Shown piece by piece: positions 23,466 through 32,817 of a stretch of DNA of 40,685 nucleotides (position 1 is the stretch's first letter; every line of letters begins with the position of its first letter). The notes beneath the pieces are model-generated. The model was not told where the DNA came from. It saw only the letters and a program-made list of their open reading frames with translations, and made no database searches. A program made the translations under genes and the position numbers. The stretch comes from Tannerellaceae bacterium (GTDB lineage: Bacteria; Bacteroidota; Bacteroidia; Bacteroidales; Tannerellaceae). Location: contig JAISQD010000178.1 of the NCBI GenBank assembly GCA_031274415.1, positions 1 through 40,685 of the forward strand. The letters run 5' to 3'.

Positions 23466-25001
23466 ATGAAAAGAATAACCACAATGGCATTATTCATTGC
23501 CATCGTAAATTTCCCGCCGCTTTTTTCCGAAACACAAGACGGTAGGGACATCCATTATTATATGATGGATAAAAAAGATAAACATCCATTGCCGGCAGTT
23601 CCCGGGCGGACGTATATCTCTTCGGATGAAAAGATAGCGCTTGTTACAGGTAACAGCATCAAAGCCGTTGCCGACGGCGATTGCGCTATTTATGCTCTTG
23701 TCGACGGTGGGCAGTCCGTTTTTGCCCGTGTAACGGTGGGCTGGCAGGTGCAGAATCCCGTCCTGCCCTACTCGTGGGATATGTATATTCCCGACAGTGA
23801 AGTGCACAATTTCGGCGGACAGCTCTATGTTTACGGTTCTCTGGACGCCGGCAACGCATTCTGCTCGCCGCATTACATGTCGCTTACGACCAAAGATGTG
23901 AGGCGTTGGGAAAGTCGTGGATACAGTTTCTCGTCGGCAGATGAGGGGGAGGACAAAGGCCGGATTTTATGGGATTCGGACGGCCATTACTACAACGGAA
24001 AATACCTGCTTTACGGTTTTTACGAGTGGAACGCCGGGACGGAAAACTATACCTTTGTTTTGGAAAGCGACGACCCGATGGGAAAGTTCCACAATTTCCG
24101 GTGGATGACCGGCAAACAGTCGGGCAAGAAAATCGACGGTATATCGGCGGAAGTGTTTATCGACGATGACAATCAACGCTATGTCCTTTACGCGCCGACA
24201 GCGCAGCAGGTACACGAAAATTATCCCGTCATCGCAAAATTGGTGGATGACGCGGTTATTGACGAAACGACCGTTACCAATCTAAGTCCCTATATCAAGG
24301 ACTTTTACGAAGCGCCCTCACTGCGTAAGCGCGGCGATACCTACTATTTCGTTTATGGCGAAAACTGTGGAACGATTACCGACAGCAATCATACACCCAA
24401 ACGCCTCTCGTATGCGACAAGCAAAAGTGTTTTTGGTCCCTATACCTATCGCGGCGTGATCATTACGGTCGAACATCTTGAAGGAAACAGCAACATTCAA
24501 GGCTCCATCGAACCGCTTAACGGCCAATGGTACGTCTTCTATCATCGCGCCCCCAATGCACAATGGAATCGCCGCGCTTTATGCGTCGAGAAAATCAGTT
24601 TCGACAAAGATGGCTTGATTATCCCCGTAGAGCCAAGCAGTAGCGGCATTGCCGAAGGATTGAACACGTCGAAACCCATTTATTTCAATACCTCGGTTAT
24701 CCGGAAAAATGGCAGTTTCAGTGGCGATGTCGGCCAATACGGCGGCGCTACAGTCAGGAACAATGCTGAAATAGGTTTCCGCTATGTTTCGCTTACCGGC
24801 AAAGAAAAGAAGATTTCATTGCAGGGCGAAGGATTGGAGAATATCACCGGAGTAACGGTTACCGCCAACGGCCAGGTCATCGGTCAGGGCGCCGGAGGAG
24901 AGGATATTCAATTGGAAAACCTCAAGAAAGGCAAAGCCGAACTTGTTTTCACTATCACGTCAAACGGAGAAGCGAAATTGGAAACATTACGCTTCTTTTG
25001 A
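23466..25001 (+). CDS. Secreted GH43-like glycosidase
   Basis: Probable exported enzyme acting on arabinose-, xylose- or galactose-containing glycans. The 511-residue protein has a signal peptide (about 1-21, no lipobox). A small Ig/Big_2-like region follows (about 42-93, with SIKAVADGDCAIYALVDGG). A five-bladed propeller then runs to about 400: candidate base Asp105 in SWDMYIPDS, GISAEVFIDDD (225-235), and general acid Glu282 in YEAPSLRK, all GH43-like. A C-terminal beta domain (about 405-511) resembles a carbohydrate-binding module. Substrate is not predictable. It converges on the GH38-like gene, stops 5 bases apart, and has no SusC/SusD partner here. Confidence 0.82.
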   Translation: MKRITTMALFIAIVNFPPLFSETQDGRDIHYYMMDKKDKHPLPAVPGRTYISSDEKIALVTGNSIKAVADGDCAIYALVDGGQSVFARVTVGWQVQNPVLPYSWDMYIPDSEVHNFGGQLYVYGSLDAGNAFCSPHYMSLTTKDVRRWESRGYSFSSADEGEDKGRILWDSDGHYYNGKYLLYGFYEWNAGTENYTFVLESDDPMGKFHNFRWMTGKQSGKKIDGISAEVFIDDDNQRYVLYAPTAQQVHENYPVIAKLVDDAVIDETTVTNLSPYIKDFYEAPSLRKRGDTYYFVYGENCGTITDSNHTPKRLSYATSKSVFGPYTYRGVIITVEHLEGNSNIQGSIEPLNGQWYVFYHRAPNAQWNRRALCVEKISFDKDGLIIPVEPSSSGIAEGLNTSKPIYFNTSVIRKNGSFSGDVGQYGGATVRNNAEIGFRYVSLTGKEKKISLQGEGLENITGVTVTANGQVIGQGAGGEDIQLENLKKGKAELVFTITSNGEAKLETLRFF

Positions 25002-25006
25002 GGCGA

Positions 25007-27913
25007 TTAATTGAACCGGTCTGTTGACCACGACAGTTTAATGAATTTGTTCTCCCACGGCTTGAAGTCCGGGACGGGGTCTTCGGGCAATGGATCGCCC
25101 AAGGCGTCGCAAACCGTTAGTTTACTCACCTTGATCCGGCTCGAAGAGACATCCAATGTGGCCGGTTTTCCGCCCGTTTCGCGTAGTTGCAGCAGTACGG
25201 CATTTTCGCCTTCTACCGGCTTCATCGTGATCAGCAACAGATTCCCGGGTGTCATCTCCAACAGGGATGCAGGCGGGAGCGGAGCCTTTTGCTCTCCCCC
25301 TGCCGGCAAGACGCGTGTCAGTAACGGAATCCGGTTTTCCCATGCAAAACGGGTGGCATGTGCAATCGTGTTCTCTGCGCCGGAGCGGATGACATAACTC
25401 CATTGCAGTTCGCCCATCTGGTCGGCATTGAAATTGGTTACCCAATAGTTATTCATCGGCCACGAATACATATGGGTGGACTGTGGGACGGCTCCCGCCT
25501 TGTAACGTCCCGTGTTGATAGCGCCGAATTGCATCAACGGTATCTCCTGACTACAGACAACGACCTGCTCGTTACCACCTATCGCCGTAGCGAAGTTTTG
25601 TACGGTGTACCAGTCGTTCGACGAACCGCGTATCTGGTCTACGCCGGCTTCAATCGTGCCGCCCGGCACATCCAGGTGGATCTTCCCGTTCTCCACTTCA
25701 AAGGGGAAAGCGATATAAACGGCTTCGGGATCGGTGACGGCTTTCTTCCGTAAATTGTAGATGATCTCGATCTTTTTACTGACGGAATGGATACGAAATT
25801 CCACCGCCAGGTTGTCCGGTTCGCGTCCGGCTACGGTTTCTCCCACGAAACGGAAACTATCCCAGATCGCCCCTTTCTCGTATTGCGCAAAACGCATTTT
25901 CTCCGGCGGACGGCGGATGAACTGCGGGGCGCGGTACAGCTCCATCGGACGGCGGCTGTCGATGATCTCGTATATAAACTCGCCCAGCTCCCATTCTGCG
26001 CCCGGGGTGATCAGCTGTTTGCCTAACTCCTTGTCATACCACCCGCTGATCGTTCCTTTCCGGAGGTTGAAATCAATGATATACCAGTCGTTTTCCGTCC
26101 GGTTTTGCTTCCATTCCGGTTGGGTTTCCGGCTTGTCGGCGGGAGCGTCTTTCACATGTATGGTATATTGGGCGTACCCCAGAGCCGGAACATTTTCGAC
26201 ATAGACAGACCAGTACGTCCCGTCCGAACGGCGTTCGCCGGCTTGTGCAGGCAACACCTTCCCCTCAGCGTCGACAATCTCGAATTTCCTGTCGCGCGGG
26301 ATGATCTGATGATCGATATACGCTTTTGCAATACCGCTATAACTCCAGTTCAAGGGGTTGAATACGACGATGGAAGGCGTTGCCGTCTTGGGGATATAGG
26401 TTTGCAGCAATCCCATGGCCACCTCGCCCAACAAACCGGAGCGGCGGTAGGCTTCCCATGCGTATGACTGCTTGAGCGAACGCTGTTCCCATGTCTCGCG
26501 CCCATACGGATTACGTACGCTTTCGCTGAATCCGAAGGTATGTTCGTCGTAGAAAAGCAGGGCGCGGTTGATGTGATCGAATTGACTGTTCACATCCTCA
26601 GGGAGCGTGGCGCCCTGCATCTTGGCTAAGGATAGCGCCGTCTGGTAAGCGATGATGTCGGAATGGGTGACGCGCGATATGGCGGCTTCACGCGCTCCTG
26701 AGGCAAAGCCGTCTGTCCACCAGTCCGGCCATGCGCCCCGGATGGTTTGTATCCTGTCGGCATAGTGGGATTCGATCTCTTTGAAAAACTCGCTGGCGAC
26801 GGATGAGCGCAGTTGCGGCCATGCATATTTCTCGTTCCATCGCCGGATCATTTCGCTGCTGTTGGTCGATGGAGGCGAGTTATCGGTCGAGTAACCGGAA
26901 TGTTGTGCTACGGCGATATCATACGGATACCCCTTAGCCCCCAATGTCTCCAGATAGTCCAAGAGCCGTTCTTCAAAACGGGCGAAGTTATCGGATTCCA
27001 CACCGAAGAAATTCCCTTGCATATAATGTTCGGCCCGGTAGGTCAGTATCTTTTTCCCTGAAGGCGACTGCCACCAGAAAACCGTTGGGTAGTCGAAAGC
27101 GATCAGCGCACGATGGCCATGCGTCCCCATATTGACATACTTCACGCCGAGGTCGGCAAAATATTCGCTGAAACACCAGCCGATACCGTTCACGTCGTTT
27201 TGCATGGCCAGCTCCGATTTCAAACCGGCGTCGCGAAACTGCTTCAGGGGATAGAGCGAAGCGGCCAGCGTCTGTTCGTCGGGCAGTTCGTCGAAGTTAA
27301 GGTACATCGCCGCCAGTTCGATCCGCCCCTCTTCCACCCGTTTCTTCAGGCGGGCGATCTGTTCGGCGGGACGGGATTTGAGGTATTCGCTGACGGCCCA
27401 CGATATTTCGCATGTCCACCGGAAACGCGCCTCTTCGGGATAATGATCCGTTGCGTCGCAATAATCGAGCGCATAGTCGATATAGCGCAGATGCTCGGCC
27501 AGAATCTCCGTTTGCGAACGGGTATAGCCGATATCGGTATGGGAATGCTGGACAAAGTTCATCTTCCATTTGCGTGGAGGCGTGACCTGTACCGGAATGG
27601 ATGCTTTCTCTTTGTTGTTGACTAACGTCAGCTCCATCTGTTGCGGGGCTGTTACTTGCGGGATTTCCAAAAGAAAGAGGTTTTTCCCTGTCTCCAATTT
27701 CTCTTTCCAGCTCCGGCCGTCCAGCGTCAGCGTAACGGTCGCCGGTTTACCGGAGTGATTCACTGTCGCTTCGACCTTCTGTGTCAGGCCGTTTTTCGAT
27801 TTATACACTGCCGGCAGCAAACGCGCCTCGATGGCAGGCTTTTGAGCTGATAAGGAGAAAGAAGCGATAAGCCATGCCGCTAAAAAAAGGTACAATTTGT
27901 GTGTTTTCATCAT
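25007..27913 (-). CDS. Secreted GH38-like alpha-mannosidase family enzyme
   Basis: A 968-residue exported protein with signal peptide MMKTHKLYLFLAAWLIASFSLSA cleaved near residue 23. Residues 25-115 form a beta domain. The GH38 N-terminal catalytic domain follows, with zinc-binding HSHTDIGYTRSQ (His125, Asp127) and candidate nucleophile Asp240 in AMQNDVNGIGW; the three-helix middle region and the large beta C-terminal half come next. The family hydrolyses alpha-mannosides, but this divergent branch of HTDIGY proteins has members of unproven specificity, so mannosidase is a family call. The start is 27913 or 27910; a longer reading from 27937 would put eight polar residues before the signal. 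A -7-like box, TATATTTG on the minus strand (27973-27966), precedes it. Confidence 0.85.
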   Translation of the reverse strand: MMKTHKLYLFLAAWLIASFSLSAQKPAIEARLLPAVYKSKNGLTQKVEATVNHSGKPATVTLTLDGRSWKEKLETGKNLFLLEIPQVTAPQQMELTLVNNKEKASIPVQVTPPRKWKMNFVQHSHTDIGYTRSQTEILAEHLRYIDYALDYCDATDHYPEEARFRWTCEISWAVSEYLKSRPAEQIARLKKRVEEGRIELAAMYLNFDELPDEQTLAASLYPLKQFRDAGLKSELAMQNDVNGIGWCFSEYFADLGVKYVNMGTHGHRALIAFDYPTVFWWQSPSGKKILTYRAEHYMQGNFFGVESDNFARFEERLLDYLETLGAKGYPYDIAVAQHSGYSTDNSPPSTNSSEMIRRWNEKYAWPQLRSSVASEFFKEIESHYADRIQTIRGAWPDWWTDGFASGAREAAISRVTHSDIIAYQTALSLAKMQGATLPEDVNSQFDHINRALLFYDEHTFGFSESVRNPYGRETWEQRSLKQSYAWEAYRRSGLLGEVAMGLLQTYIPKTATPSIVVFNPLNWSYSGIAKAYIDHQIIPRDRKFEIVDAEGKVLPAQAGERRSDGTYWSVYVENVPALGYAQYTIHVKDAPADKPETQPEWKQNRTENDWYIIDFNLRKGTISGWYDKELGKQLITPGAEWELGEFIYEIIDSRRPMELYRAPQFIRRPPEKMRFAQYEKGAIWDSFRFVGETVAGREPDNLAVEFRIHSVSKKIEIIYNLRKKAVTDPEAVYIAFPFEVENGKIHLDVPGGTIEAGVDQIRGSSNDWYTVQNFATAIGGNEQVVVCSQEIPLMQFGAINTGRYKAGAVPQSTHMYSWPMNNYWVTNFNADQMGELQWSYVIRSGAENTIAHATRFAWENRIPLLTRVLPAGGEQKAPLPPASLLEMTPGNLLLITMKPVEGENAVLLQLRETGGKPATLDVSSSRIKVSKLTVCDALGDPLPEDPVPDFKPWENKFIKLSWSTDRFN

Positions 27914-27994
27914 GATATTATTGTGTAATGAAGGCATCGGAAAGCGTTTTGACTTCCGAAGCCTTCAAATATACGCATAATTTAGACGTTATAC

Positions 27995-28025
27995 TTTGTG
28001 CGGTGTAGTTTTATCATTATTTTTG
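27995..28025 (+). promoter_or_regulatory. Aldo/keto reductase promoter, full match
   Basis: TTTG (27995-27998), a 19-base spacer and TATTTTTG (28018-28025) match the Bacteroidetes consensus. Transcription would begin near 28031-28033, leaving only about 7 bases before the ATG at 28039 but about 40 before the ATG at 28072, which favours the later, Tat-signal start. Confidence 0.65.
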
Positions 28026-28038
28026 TCCAAAAGAATCC

Positions 28039-28953
28039 ATGATGAAACAACAGTCGGCGGTAGCCAATCACATGAACAGACGCAGGTTTATCCGGACAAG
28101 CATATCCGGAGTGGCCGGTTTATCATTGGCCGGTCAGGGAATGGCGGGTATCACATCCATTTTGCTGAAAGAGGTGGTGGTAGACAGGGTAAAGCTGGGG
28201 GATAGCGGCCTGGTCGTTTCCCGGATTGCGATGGGAACAGGGACGGTAGGGGGAGGTAAAGCCTCGAATCAGACCCGGCTGGGGACGGACGCTTTTGTGA
28301 AAATGGCTCACCATGCCTATGAAAGAGGTCTCCGTTTCTTCGACATGGCCGATTCGTATGGCTCCCAGCCCTTCGTGGGCGCGGCGTTGAAAGGGTTGCC
28401 GCGCGAGCAGGTGACACTGCTCACAAAGCTTTGGACCTATCCGGACGGTTCGGATAAGGTAGAACCTGTCAAAGAGAACATCGACCGTATCCGGCGGGAG
28501 ATCGGCACCGACTATATTGATATTCTCTTGATGCATTGTATGATGGAAGGTGATTGGACGAAAAACCGCACACATTATATGGATGGCTTCTCAAAAGCGA
28601 AGCAGGACGGTATCGTAAAAGCGGTAGGCGTATCCTGCCATAGTCTTGATGCGTTGGCTAATGCGGCCGAATTTCCGTGGGTCGATGTGATCCTGGCGCG
28701 TATCAATCCTTTTGGAACGAATATGGACGCTGATCCCGACACGGTAAAAGCGATTCTTGCCAAGGCGAAACAGAATGGGAAAGGGGTGATTGGCATGAAG
28801 ATTTTCGGAGAAGGAAAACATGTGACGGACGAAGAGCGTGAACGTTCGATCAGGTTTGCCGTCACAGAAGGGAACATCCATTGTATGACGCTCGGATTGG
28901 AGTCGATCGCCCAAATGGACGACGCTATCGAGCGGGTGATGAAAATACATTGA
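28039..28953 (+). CDS. Aldo/keto reductase with Tat-type signal
   Basis: NAD(P)H-dependent oxidoreductase of the AKR fold. Counted from 28039 it has 304 residues and the catalytic tetrad Asp102 and Tyr107 (FFDMADSYG), Lys130 (LLTKLW) and His166 (LLMHCM). The N-terminus holds NRRRFIRTSISG followed by a hydrophobic stretch, a twin-arginine signal. The ATG at 28072 (MNRRRF) would place it right at the terminus and fits the promoter position better; 28039 is the longer alternative. Related Bacteroidales proteins often carry a C-terminal 4Fe-4S cysteine cluster; this one has none and ends soon after the barrel. Substrate unknown. Confidence 0.85.
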   Translation: MMKQQSAVANHMNRRRFIRTSISGVAGLSLAGQGMAGITSILLKEVVVDRVKLGDSGLVVSRIAMGTGTVGGGKASNQTRLGTDAFVKMAHHAYERGLRFFDMADSYGSQPFVGAALKGLPREQVTLLTKLWTYPDGSDKVEPVKENIDRIRREIGTDYIDILLMHCMMEGDWTKNRTHYMDGFSKAKQDGIVKAVGVSCHSLDALANAAEFPWVDVILARINPFGTNMDADPDTVKAILAKAKQNGKGVIGMKIFGEGKHVTDEERERSIRFAVTEGNIHCMTLGLESIAQMDDAIERVMKIH

Positions 28954-28954
28954 G

Positions 28955-29038
28955 GAAATAAACATAGGATTGCGACAAATTGAGGACGGCGAATTATTGA
29001 CCGATGATGAACTTCAAAAAGAAATTGATACGTGGTAA
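28955..29038 (+). pseudogene. Antitoxin remnant (C-terminal end only)
   Basis: In the frame ending at TAA 29036-29038, the sequence reads GLRQIEDGELLTDDELQKEI followed by DTW. That is the kind of acidic C-terminal tail seen in antitoxins paired with RelE/ParE toxins. No N-terminal DNA-binding part is present: the frame runs back directly into the end of the aldo/keto reductase gene. The stop overlaps a GTG (29032) that opens a toxin-like frame, a typical antitoxin-toxin junction. The left limit is approximate. Confidence 0.55.
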
Positions 29039-29240
29039 AAATATACGCTCTCCGTTGGACAAAGCAGGCAAAAGGCGATTTCCAACTAAACATGCCAAAG
29101 AGCCGGAAGATATTCCGGGAAACATACGCTTTGCAGTAAAATGGAGCTACAAAATATTATTCACGATTGGAGAAAAACACGTGAATATTGTGCGTATATT
29201 TCATGCAGCCCAAAGCCCAAGAAAATTGAAAGATTTATAA
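29032..29240 (+). pseudogene. Broken RelE/ParE-family toxin gene
   Basis: Two pieces in different frames add up to a ParE-like toxin with its middle missing. From GTG 29032 one frame reads VKIYALRWTKQAKGDFQL, a ParE N-terminus, and then meets a stop at 29137. Another frame, open to TAA 29238-29240, reads PGNIRFAVKWSYKILFTIGE and ends VNIVRIFHAAQSPRKLKDL, a ParE/RelE C-terminus. The join lies near 29086-29105. About 70 codons remain of a family norm near 95-100, so an internal deletion that also shifts the frame is the simplest cause. With the antitoxin also truncated, the locus should be inactive. Confidence 0.65.
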
Positions 29241-29374
29241 GTTACAGCTTTCTTGTACCCACACAAAACGGGGTTTTGTTCAAAAATAACACAACCGATC
29301 AAGATTATTACTATTTTTGTCTACTTAAATCTGTATGGTGCAGGTTGGGACGGTAAATGAGAGGATGTGATTGA
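29241..29374. other. Intergenic leader before phoH
   Basis: No gene is seen. A short hairpin ACAAAAC-GGG-GTTTTGT lies near 29263-29279. A -7-like box TATTTTTG at 29312-29319 lies 56 bases before the phoH start, without a TTTG at the right -33 distance (nearest 29275-29278). GAGAGGATGTG just before the ATG may include the ribosome-binding site. Confidence 0.4.
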
Positions 29375-30385
29375 ATGATAGAACGAATTTATATTCTTGA
29401 GAATGTAGACCCTGTTATATTTTACGGTGTCAATAATGCGAATATGCAACTGATCAAGACGCTGTTTCCGAAATTGCGTATCGTGGCTCGTGGAAATGTG
29501 ATGAAAGTGATTGGCGATGAAGGCGAATCGGAGCTTTTTCTGAAGAATATACGGGAGATCGAAAAGTATTGCGAGGAATATAATTCGCTGACGGAAGATA
29601 TCATCATGGATGTTGTCAAGGGGAAAATGCCGGTTGTCGCCAGGCAGGAAAACCTGATTATATATGGGATGAACCGGAAAGCGATTGCCGCCAGGACGGA
29701 GAACCAACAGCGGTTGGTGAAGTTGTATGAGGAGAACGATCTTGTTTTTGCTATCGGGCCGGCAGGGACGGGTAAAACCTTTGTTGCGATCGCGCTGGCG
29801 GTAAGGGCGTTGAAGAACAGGGAGGTCAGGAAAATTGTCCTGAGCCGCCCGGCGGTGGAGGCCGGGGAAAAGCTGGGGTTTCTTCCCGGCGAAATGAAAG
29901 ACAAGTTGGATCCCTATCTCCAGCCTTTGTACGATGCGTTGCAGGAGATGATTCCGGCGGCGAAACTGAAAGAGTATATGGAGAGTAATGTGATCCAGAT
30001 TGCTCCGTTGGCCTATATGCGCGGACGGACGTTGAACGATGCGGTCATCATCCTGGACGAAGCGCAGAATACGACGACGCATCAGATCAAGATGTTTCTT
30101 ACCCGTCTGGGTATGAACGCGAAAATGATCATTACCGGCGACGTGACACAGATCGACCTCCCCCCTGCGGCGACGCCGGGCCTTGTGCAGGCCATGCAGA
30201 TCCTGAAAGGGGTGCAGGGGATCGGGAAGATCGAATTTGACCGGCAGGATATCGTCCGCCACGCCTTGGTACGGCGTATCGTGGAAGCTTATGACAAGTT
30301 CGATGCCAAACGAAGAAAGGATGCAGGGGAGAAGAAAGAAAAGAATACAAACAAAATAGAGAATGATGAAAAAGGCTTTAGTTAA
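29375..30385 (+). CDS. phoH: PhoH-like ATPase
   Basis: P-loop NTPase of the PhoH/YbeZ family, linked in other bacteria to rRNA maturation with the YbeY endonuclease; biochemical function is not settled. The 336-residue protein has an N-terminal KH-like region (about 12-80), Walker [10 protein letters not shown] (128-136), [16 protein letters not shown] (158-173) and Walker [10 protein letters not shown] (224-232). A Lys/Glu-rich tail closes it. It overlaps the purC start by 23 bases, so phoH, purC, menG and aroE appear to be one transcript. No ybeY is in the window. Confidence 0.93.
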   Translation: MIERIYILENVDPVIFYGVNNANMQLIKTLFPKLRIVARGNVMKVIGDEGESELFLKNIREIEKYCEEYNSLTEDIIMDVVKGKMPVVARQENLIIYGMNRKAIAARTENQQRLVKLYEENDLVFAIGPAGTGKTFVAIALAVRALKNREVRKIVLSRPAVEAGEKLGFLPGEMKDKLDPYLQPLYDALQEMIPAAKLKEYMESNVIQIAPLAYMRGRTLNDAVIILDEAQNTTTHQIKMFLTRLGMNAKMIITGDVTQIDLPPAATPGLVQAMQILKGVQGIGKIEFDRQDIVRHALVRRIVEAYDKFDAKRRKDAGEKKEKNTNKIENDEKGFS

Positions 30386-31313
30386 AACCGGATTTGATTT
30401 TCCGGGACAAAAGGGCGTCTATTACGGGAAAGTACGCGACGTTTACAATATTGGCGACGACCTGTTGGTCATGGTGGCGACCGACCGTATCTCCGCATTT
30501 GACGTCGTCTTGCCGGAAGGTATTCCTTACAAGGGACAGATGTTGAACCAAATTGCCTCGACCTTCCTGGACGCGACGCGTGATATTTGCCCGAACTGGA
30601 AGCTGGCTTCGCCCGACCCGATGGTGACGGTGGGGTTGCGGTGCGAGGGGTTTCCGGTCGAAATGATTGTGCGCGGTTACCTCTGCGGCAGCGCCTGGCG
30701 TGCCTATAAAAGCGGGGTACGCGAGATTTGCGGCGTCAAGATACCCGACGGGATGCGCGAAAACCAGCGGTTTGCCGAGCCGATTATTACACCTACGACG
30801 AAAGCCGCTCTCGGGGCGCACGACGAGGACATTTCGAAAGAGGAGATTTTGCGGCGGGGATTGGTTTCGGAAGAGGCCTACGCGTTGCTCGAACAGTATA
30901 CGATGGTCTTGTTTAAGAGAGGGACGGAGATTGCGGACGGGCGCGGGTTGATCCTTGTCGACACCAAATATGAATTTGGCCATCGCGACGGAAAGATCTA
31001 CCTGATTGATGAGATACATACGCCCGATTCGTCGCGCTATTTTTACAGCGACGGGTATGAGGAACGGCTAAAAAAGGGCGAGCCGCAAAAGCAGCTTTCG
31101 AAAGAATTTGTCCGCGAATGGTTGATGGATAACGGCTTTCAAGGGAAAGCGGGGCAGCAGGTTCCGGAAATGACTCCCGCGATCGTCGAGGGGATTAGCG
31201 AACGCTATATCGAACTGTACGAACATATTACAGGGGAGACGTTTGTAAAGGAAGATACGGATAATTTACTTGCCCGTATCGGCAAAAATGTGACGGACTA
31301 TCTATCAAAATAA
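30363..31313 (+). CDS. purC: SAICAR synthetase PurC
   Basis: Joins CAIR and aspartate to form SAICAR in purine synthesis. The 316-residue protein fits the longer PurC class found in Bacteroidetes. Seen: [20 protein letters not shown] (about 22-41), [37 protein letters not shown], and LVDTKYEFG followed by [12 protein letters not shown] in the active-site half. Two ATGs, 30363 and 30366, are possible starts (MMKKALVK). It begins inside the end of phoH and is followed directly by the menG ATG with no gap after its stop. Confidence 0.96.
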   Translation: MMKKALVKTGFDFPGQKGVYYGKVRDVYNIGDDLLVMVATDRISAFDVVLPEGIPYKGQMLNQIASTFLDATRDICPNWKLASPDPMVTVGLRCEGFPVEMIVRGYLCGSAWRAYKSGVREICGVKIPDGMRENQRFAEPIITPTTKAALGAHDEDISKEEILRRGLVSEEAYALLEQYTMVLFKRGTEIADGRGLILVDTKYEFGHRDGKIYLIDEIHTPDSSRYFYSDGYEERLKKGEPQKQLSKEFVREWLMDNGFQGKAGQQVPEMTPAIVEGISERYIELYEHITGETFVKEDTDNLLARIGKNVTDYLSK

Positions 31314-32057
31314 ATGGCGTACGATTCGGAGAACATATTTCCTTACAACCGTCAGGAACAGAAAGGCGTACAGGTCGAGCGGATGTTCGACGCGATTGCC
31401 GGCAGGTATGATGCGCTGAACCACCTCCTCTCTTTCGGGCTGGATAAGCGGTGGCGCAGGAAAGGGATTGATTTTCTCCGTCCTTTTTCTCCCGCCAGGA
31501 TACTGGATGTGGCTACCGGTACGGGGGATCTGGCGATCGCCTTGTATGAGGCGTTGCGGCCAGGCCTTGTTGTGGGGATAGACCTTTCGGACGGGATGAT
31601 GGAGGTTGGGCGGCGGAAAGCGGCCATAGCCGGTTGCGCCCGCTCCGTCTTGTTTGAACGGCAGGACTGTATGGCGCTTTCGTATCCCGACGATTCGTTC
31701 GATGCGGTCACCGTCGCTTTTGGCGTCCGCAACTTCGCACAGATCGCACGGGGAATCGCCGAGATGCACCGGGTGTTGAAACCGGGCGGACACCTCCTGA
31801 TACTGGAGCTTTCCACGCCCCGCCGGTTTCCCATGAAACAGCTCTACGCCATGTATTCAAAAGCGGTCATCCCCCGTATCGGGCGGTTGGTCTCGAGAGA
31901 GAAAGCGGCATACGCGTATCTTCCGGCCTCCATCAGGGTGGTGCCGCAAGGCGGGGAGATGGCCGGACTGCTTGCCGGACAAGGGTTTGAGGAGGTTGGC
32001 GTACGGACGTTTACGTTTGGGATATGTTCGTTATACACAGGAAAAAAGAATCACTAA
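31314..32057 (+). CDS. menG: Demethylmenaquinone methyltransferase MenG/UbiE
   Basis: SAM-dependent C-methylation of demethylmenaquinone, the last step of menaquinone synthesis. The 247-residue protein shows FDAIAGRYDALNHLLSFGLD (26-45), SAM motif I ILDVATGTGDLA (63-74), VTVAFGVRNF, and the C-terminal segment LPASIRVVPQGGEMAGLL, all family signatures. It starts immediately after the purC stop (31311-31313), showing tight coupling. With a quinone methyltransferase and no ubiquinone genes nearby, menaquinone is the likely substrate, as in other anaerobic Bacteroidales. Confidence 0.95.
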   Translation: MAYDSENIFPYNRQEQKGVQVERMFDAIAGRYDALNHLLSFGLDKRWRRKGIDFLRPFSPARILDVATGTGDLAIALYEALRPGLVVGIDLSDGMMEVGRRKAAIAGCARSVLFERQDCMALSYPDDSFDAVTVAFGVRNFAQIARGIAEMHRVLKPGGHLLILELSTPRRFPMKQLYAMYSKAVIPRIGRLVSREKAAYAYLPASIRVVPQGGEMAGLLAGQGFEEVGVRTFTFGICSLYTGKKNH

Positions 32058-32067
32058 TAGGAGCGAT

Positions 32068-32817
32068 ATGGAAAAATATGGGTTATTGGGTTATCCGCTG
32101 GGACATTCTTTCTCCAAGACATACTTTAACCAGAAGTTTGCTGCGGAGAAAATAGAGGCCGAATATGTGAACTTCGAGATTCCCAACATAAAGGAGTTAA
32201 AGAATGTGCTGAAAGAGAACCCTCAGCTTTGCGGATTGAATGTCACGTTGCCTTACAAGACATTGGTTATTCCCCTTTTGGATGAGATGGATGAAGATGC
32301 CCGCCTGATCGGGGCGGTCAATGTGATTAAATTTAAAAAAGGGCTTTTCGGGAAACTGAGACTGAAAGGATACAATTCCGATATTACCGGATTCAAACAG
32401 TCGATCGAACCCCTTTTAACCCCGTCGCACCGTAAGGCATTGATCCTTGGGACGGGTGGCGCGTCGAAAGCGGTATTCCAGGGGTTGAAGCAGTTGGGTA
32501 TCGCCTCTACGCTGGTCTCGCGTAGCCCCAAAGAGTTTTGTATTACCTATGATGAGATTACCTCCCATACCATGGAACAGTATACGGTGATCGTGAATAC
32601 CACGCCGGTGGGTATGTACCCGAACGCCGGCATATGCCCCAATATCCCGTACGATTTGGTGACGCCCAATCACCTGTTGTACGACTTATTGTACAATCCG
32701 GATGAAACGCTTTTTATGAAAAAGGGAGAAAAAAGGGGAGCTACGGTGAAGAACGGCCTTGAAATGCTCCTTTTACAGGCGTTCGCCGCATGGGAAATTT
32801 GGCATAAAAAGGAATAA
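32068..32817 (+). CDS. aroE: Shikimate dehydrogenase AroE
   Basis: NADPH-dependent reduction of 3-dehydroshikimate in aromatic amino acid synthesis. The 249-residue protein starts MEKYGLLGYPLGHSFSKTYF, the canonical shikimate-binding N-terminus. NVTLPYKT follows with the catalytic Lys, then NSDITGFK, the nucleotide loop LGTGGASKAV, and NTTPVGMYPN. The frame is open upstream to 31972 within menG, but AATAGGAGCGAT just before 32068 is a good ribosome-binding site and the family begins here. The short length (about 250 rather than 270-280) is normal for Bacteroidetes AroE. Last gene of the phoH-purC-menG-aroE run. Confidence 0.95.
   Translation: MEKYGLLGYPLGHSFSKTYFNQKFAAEKIEAEYVNFEIPNIKELKNVLKENPQLCGLNVTLPYKTLVIPLLDEMDEDARLIGAVNVIKFKKGLFGKLRLKGYNSDITGFKQSIEPLLTPSHRKALILGTGGASKAVFQGLKQLGIASTLVSRSPKEFCITYDEITSHTMEQYTVIVNTTPVGMYPNAGICPNIPYDLVTPNHLLYDLLYNPDETLFMKKGEKRGATVKNGLEMLLLQAFAAWEIWHKKE

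Noticed and set aside
29004..29240. A 78-residue intact gene on the plus strand
   Set aside because: Only its C-terminal half resembles a protein family (RelE/ParE). The N-terminal half is out of frame with the toxin start at 29032, so a broken toxin gene is the better reading.
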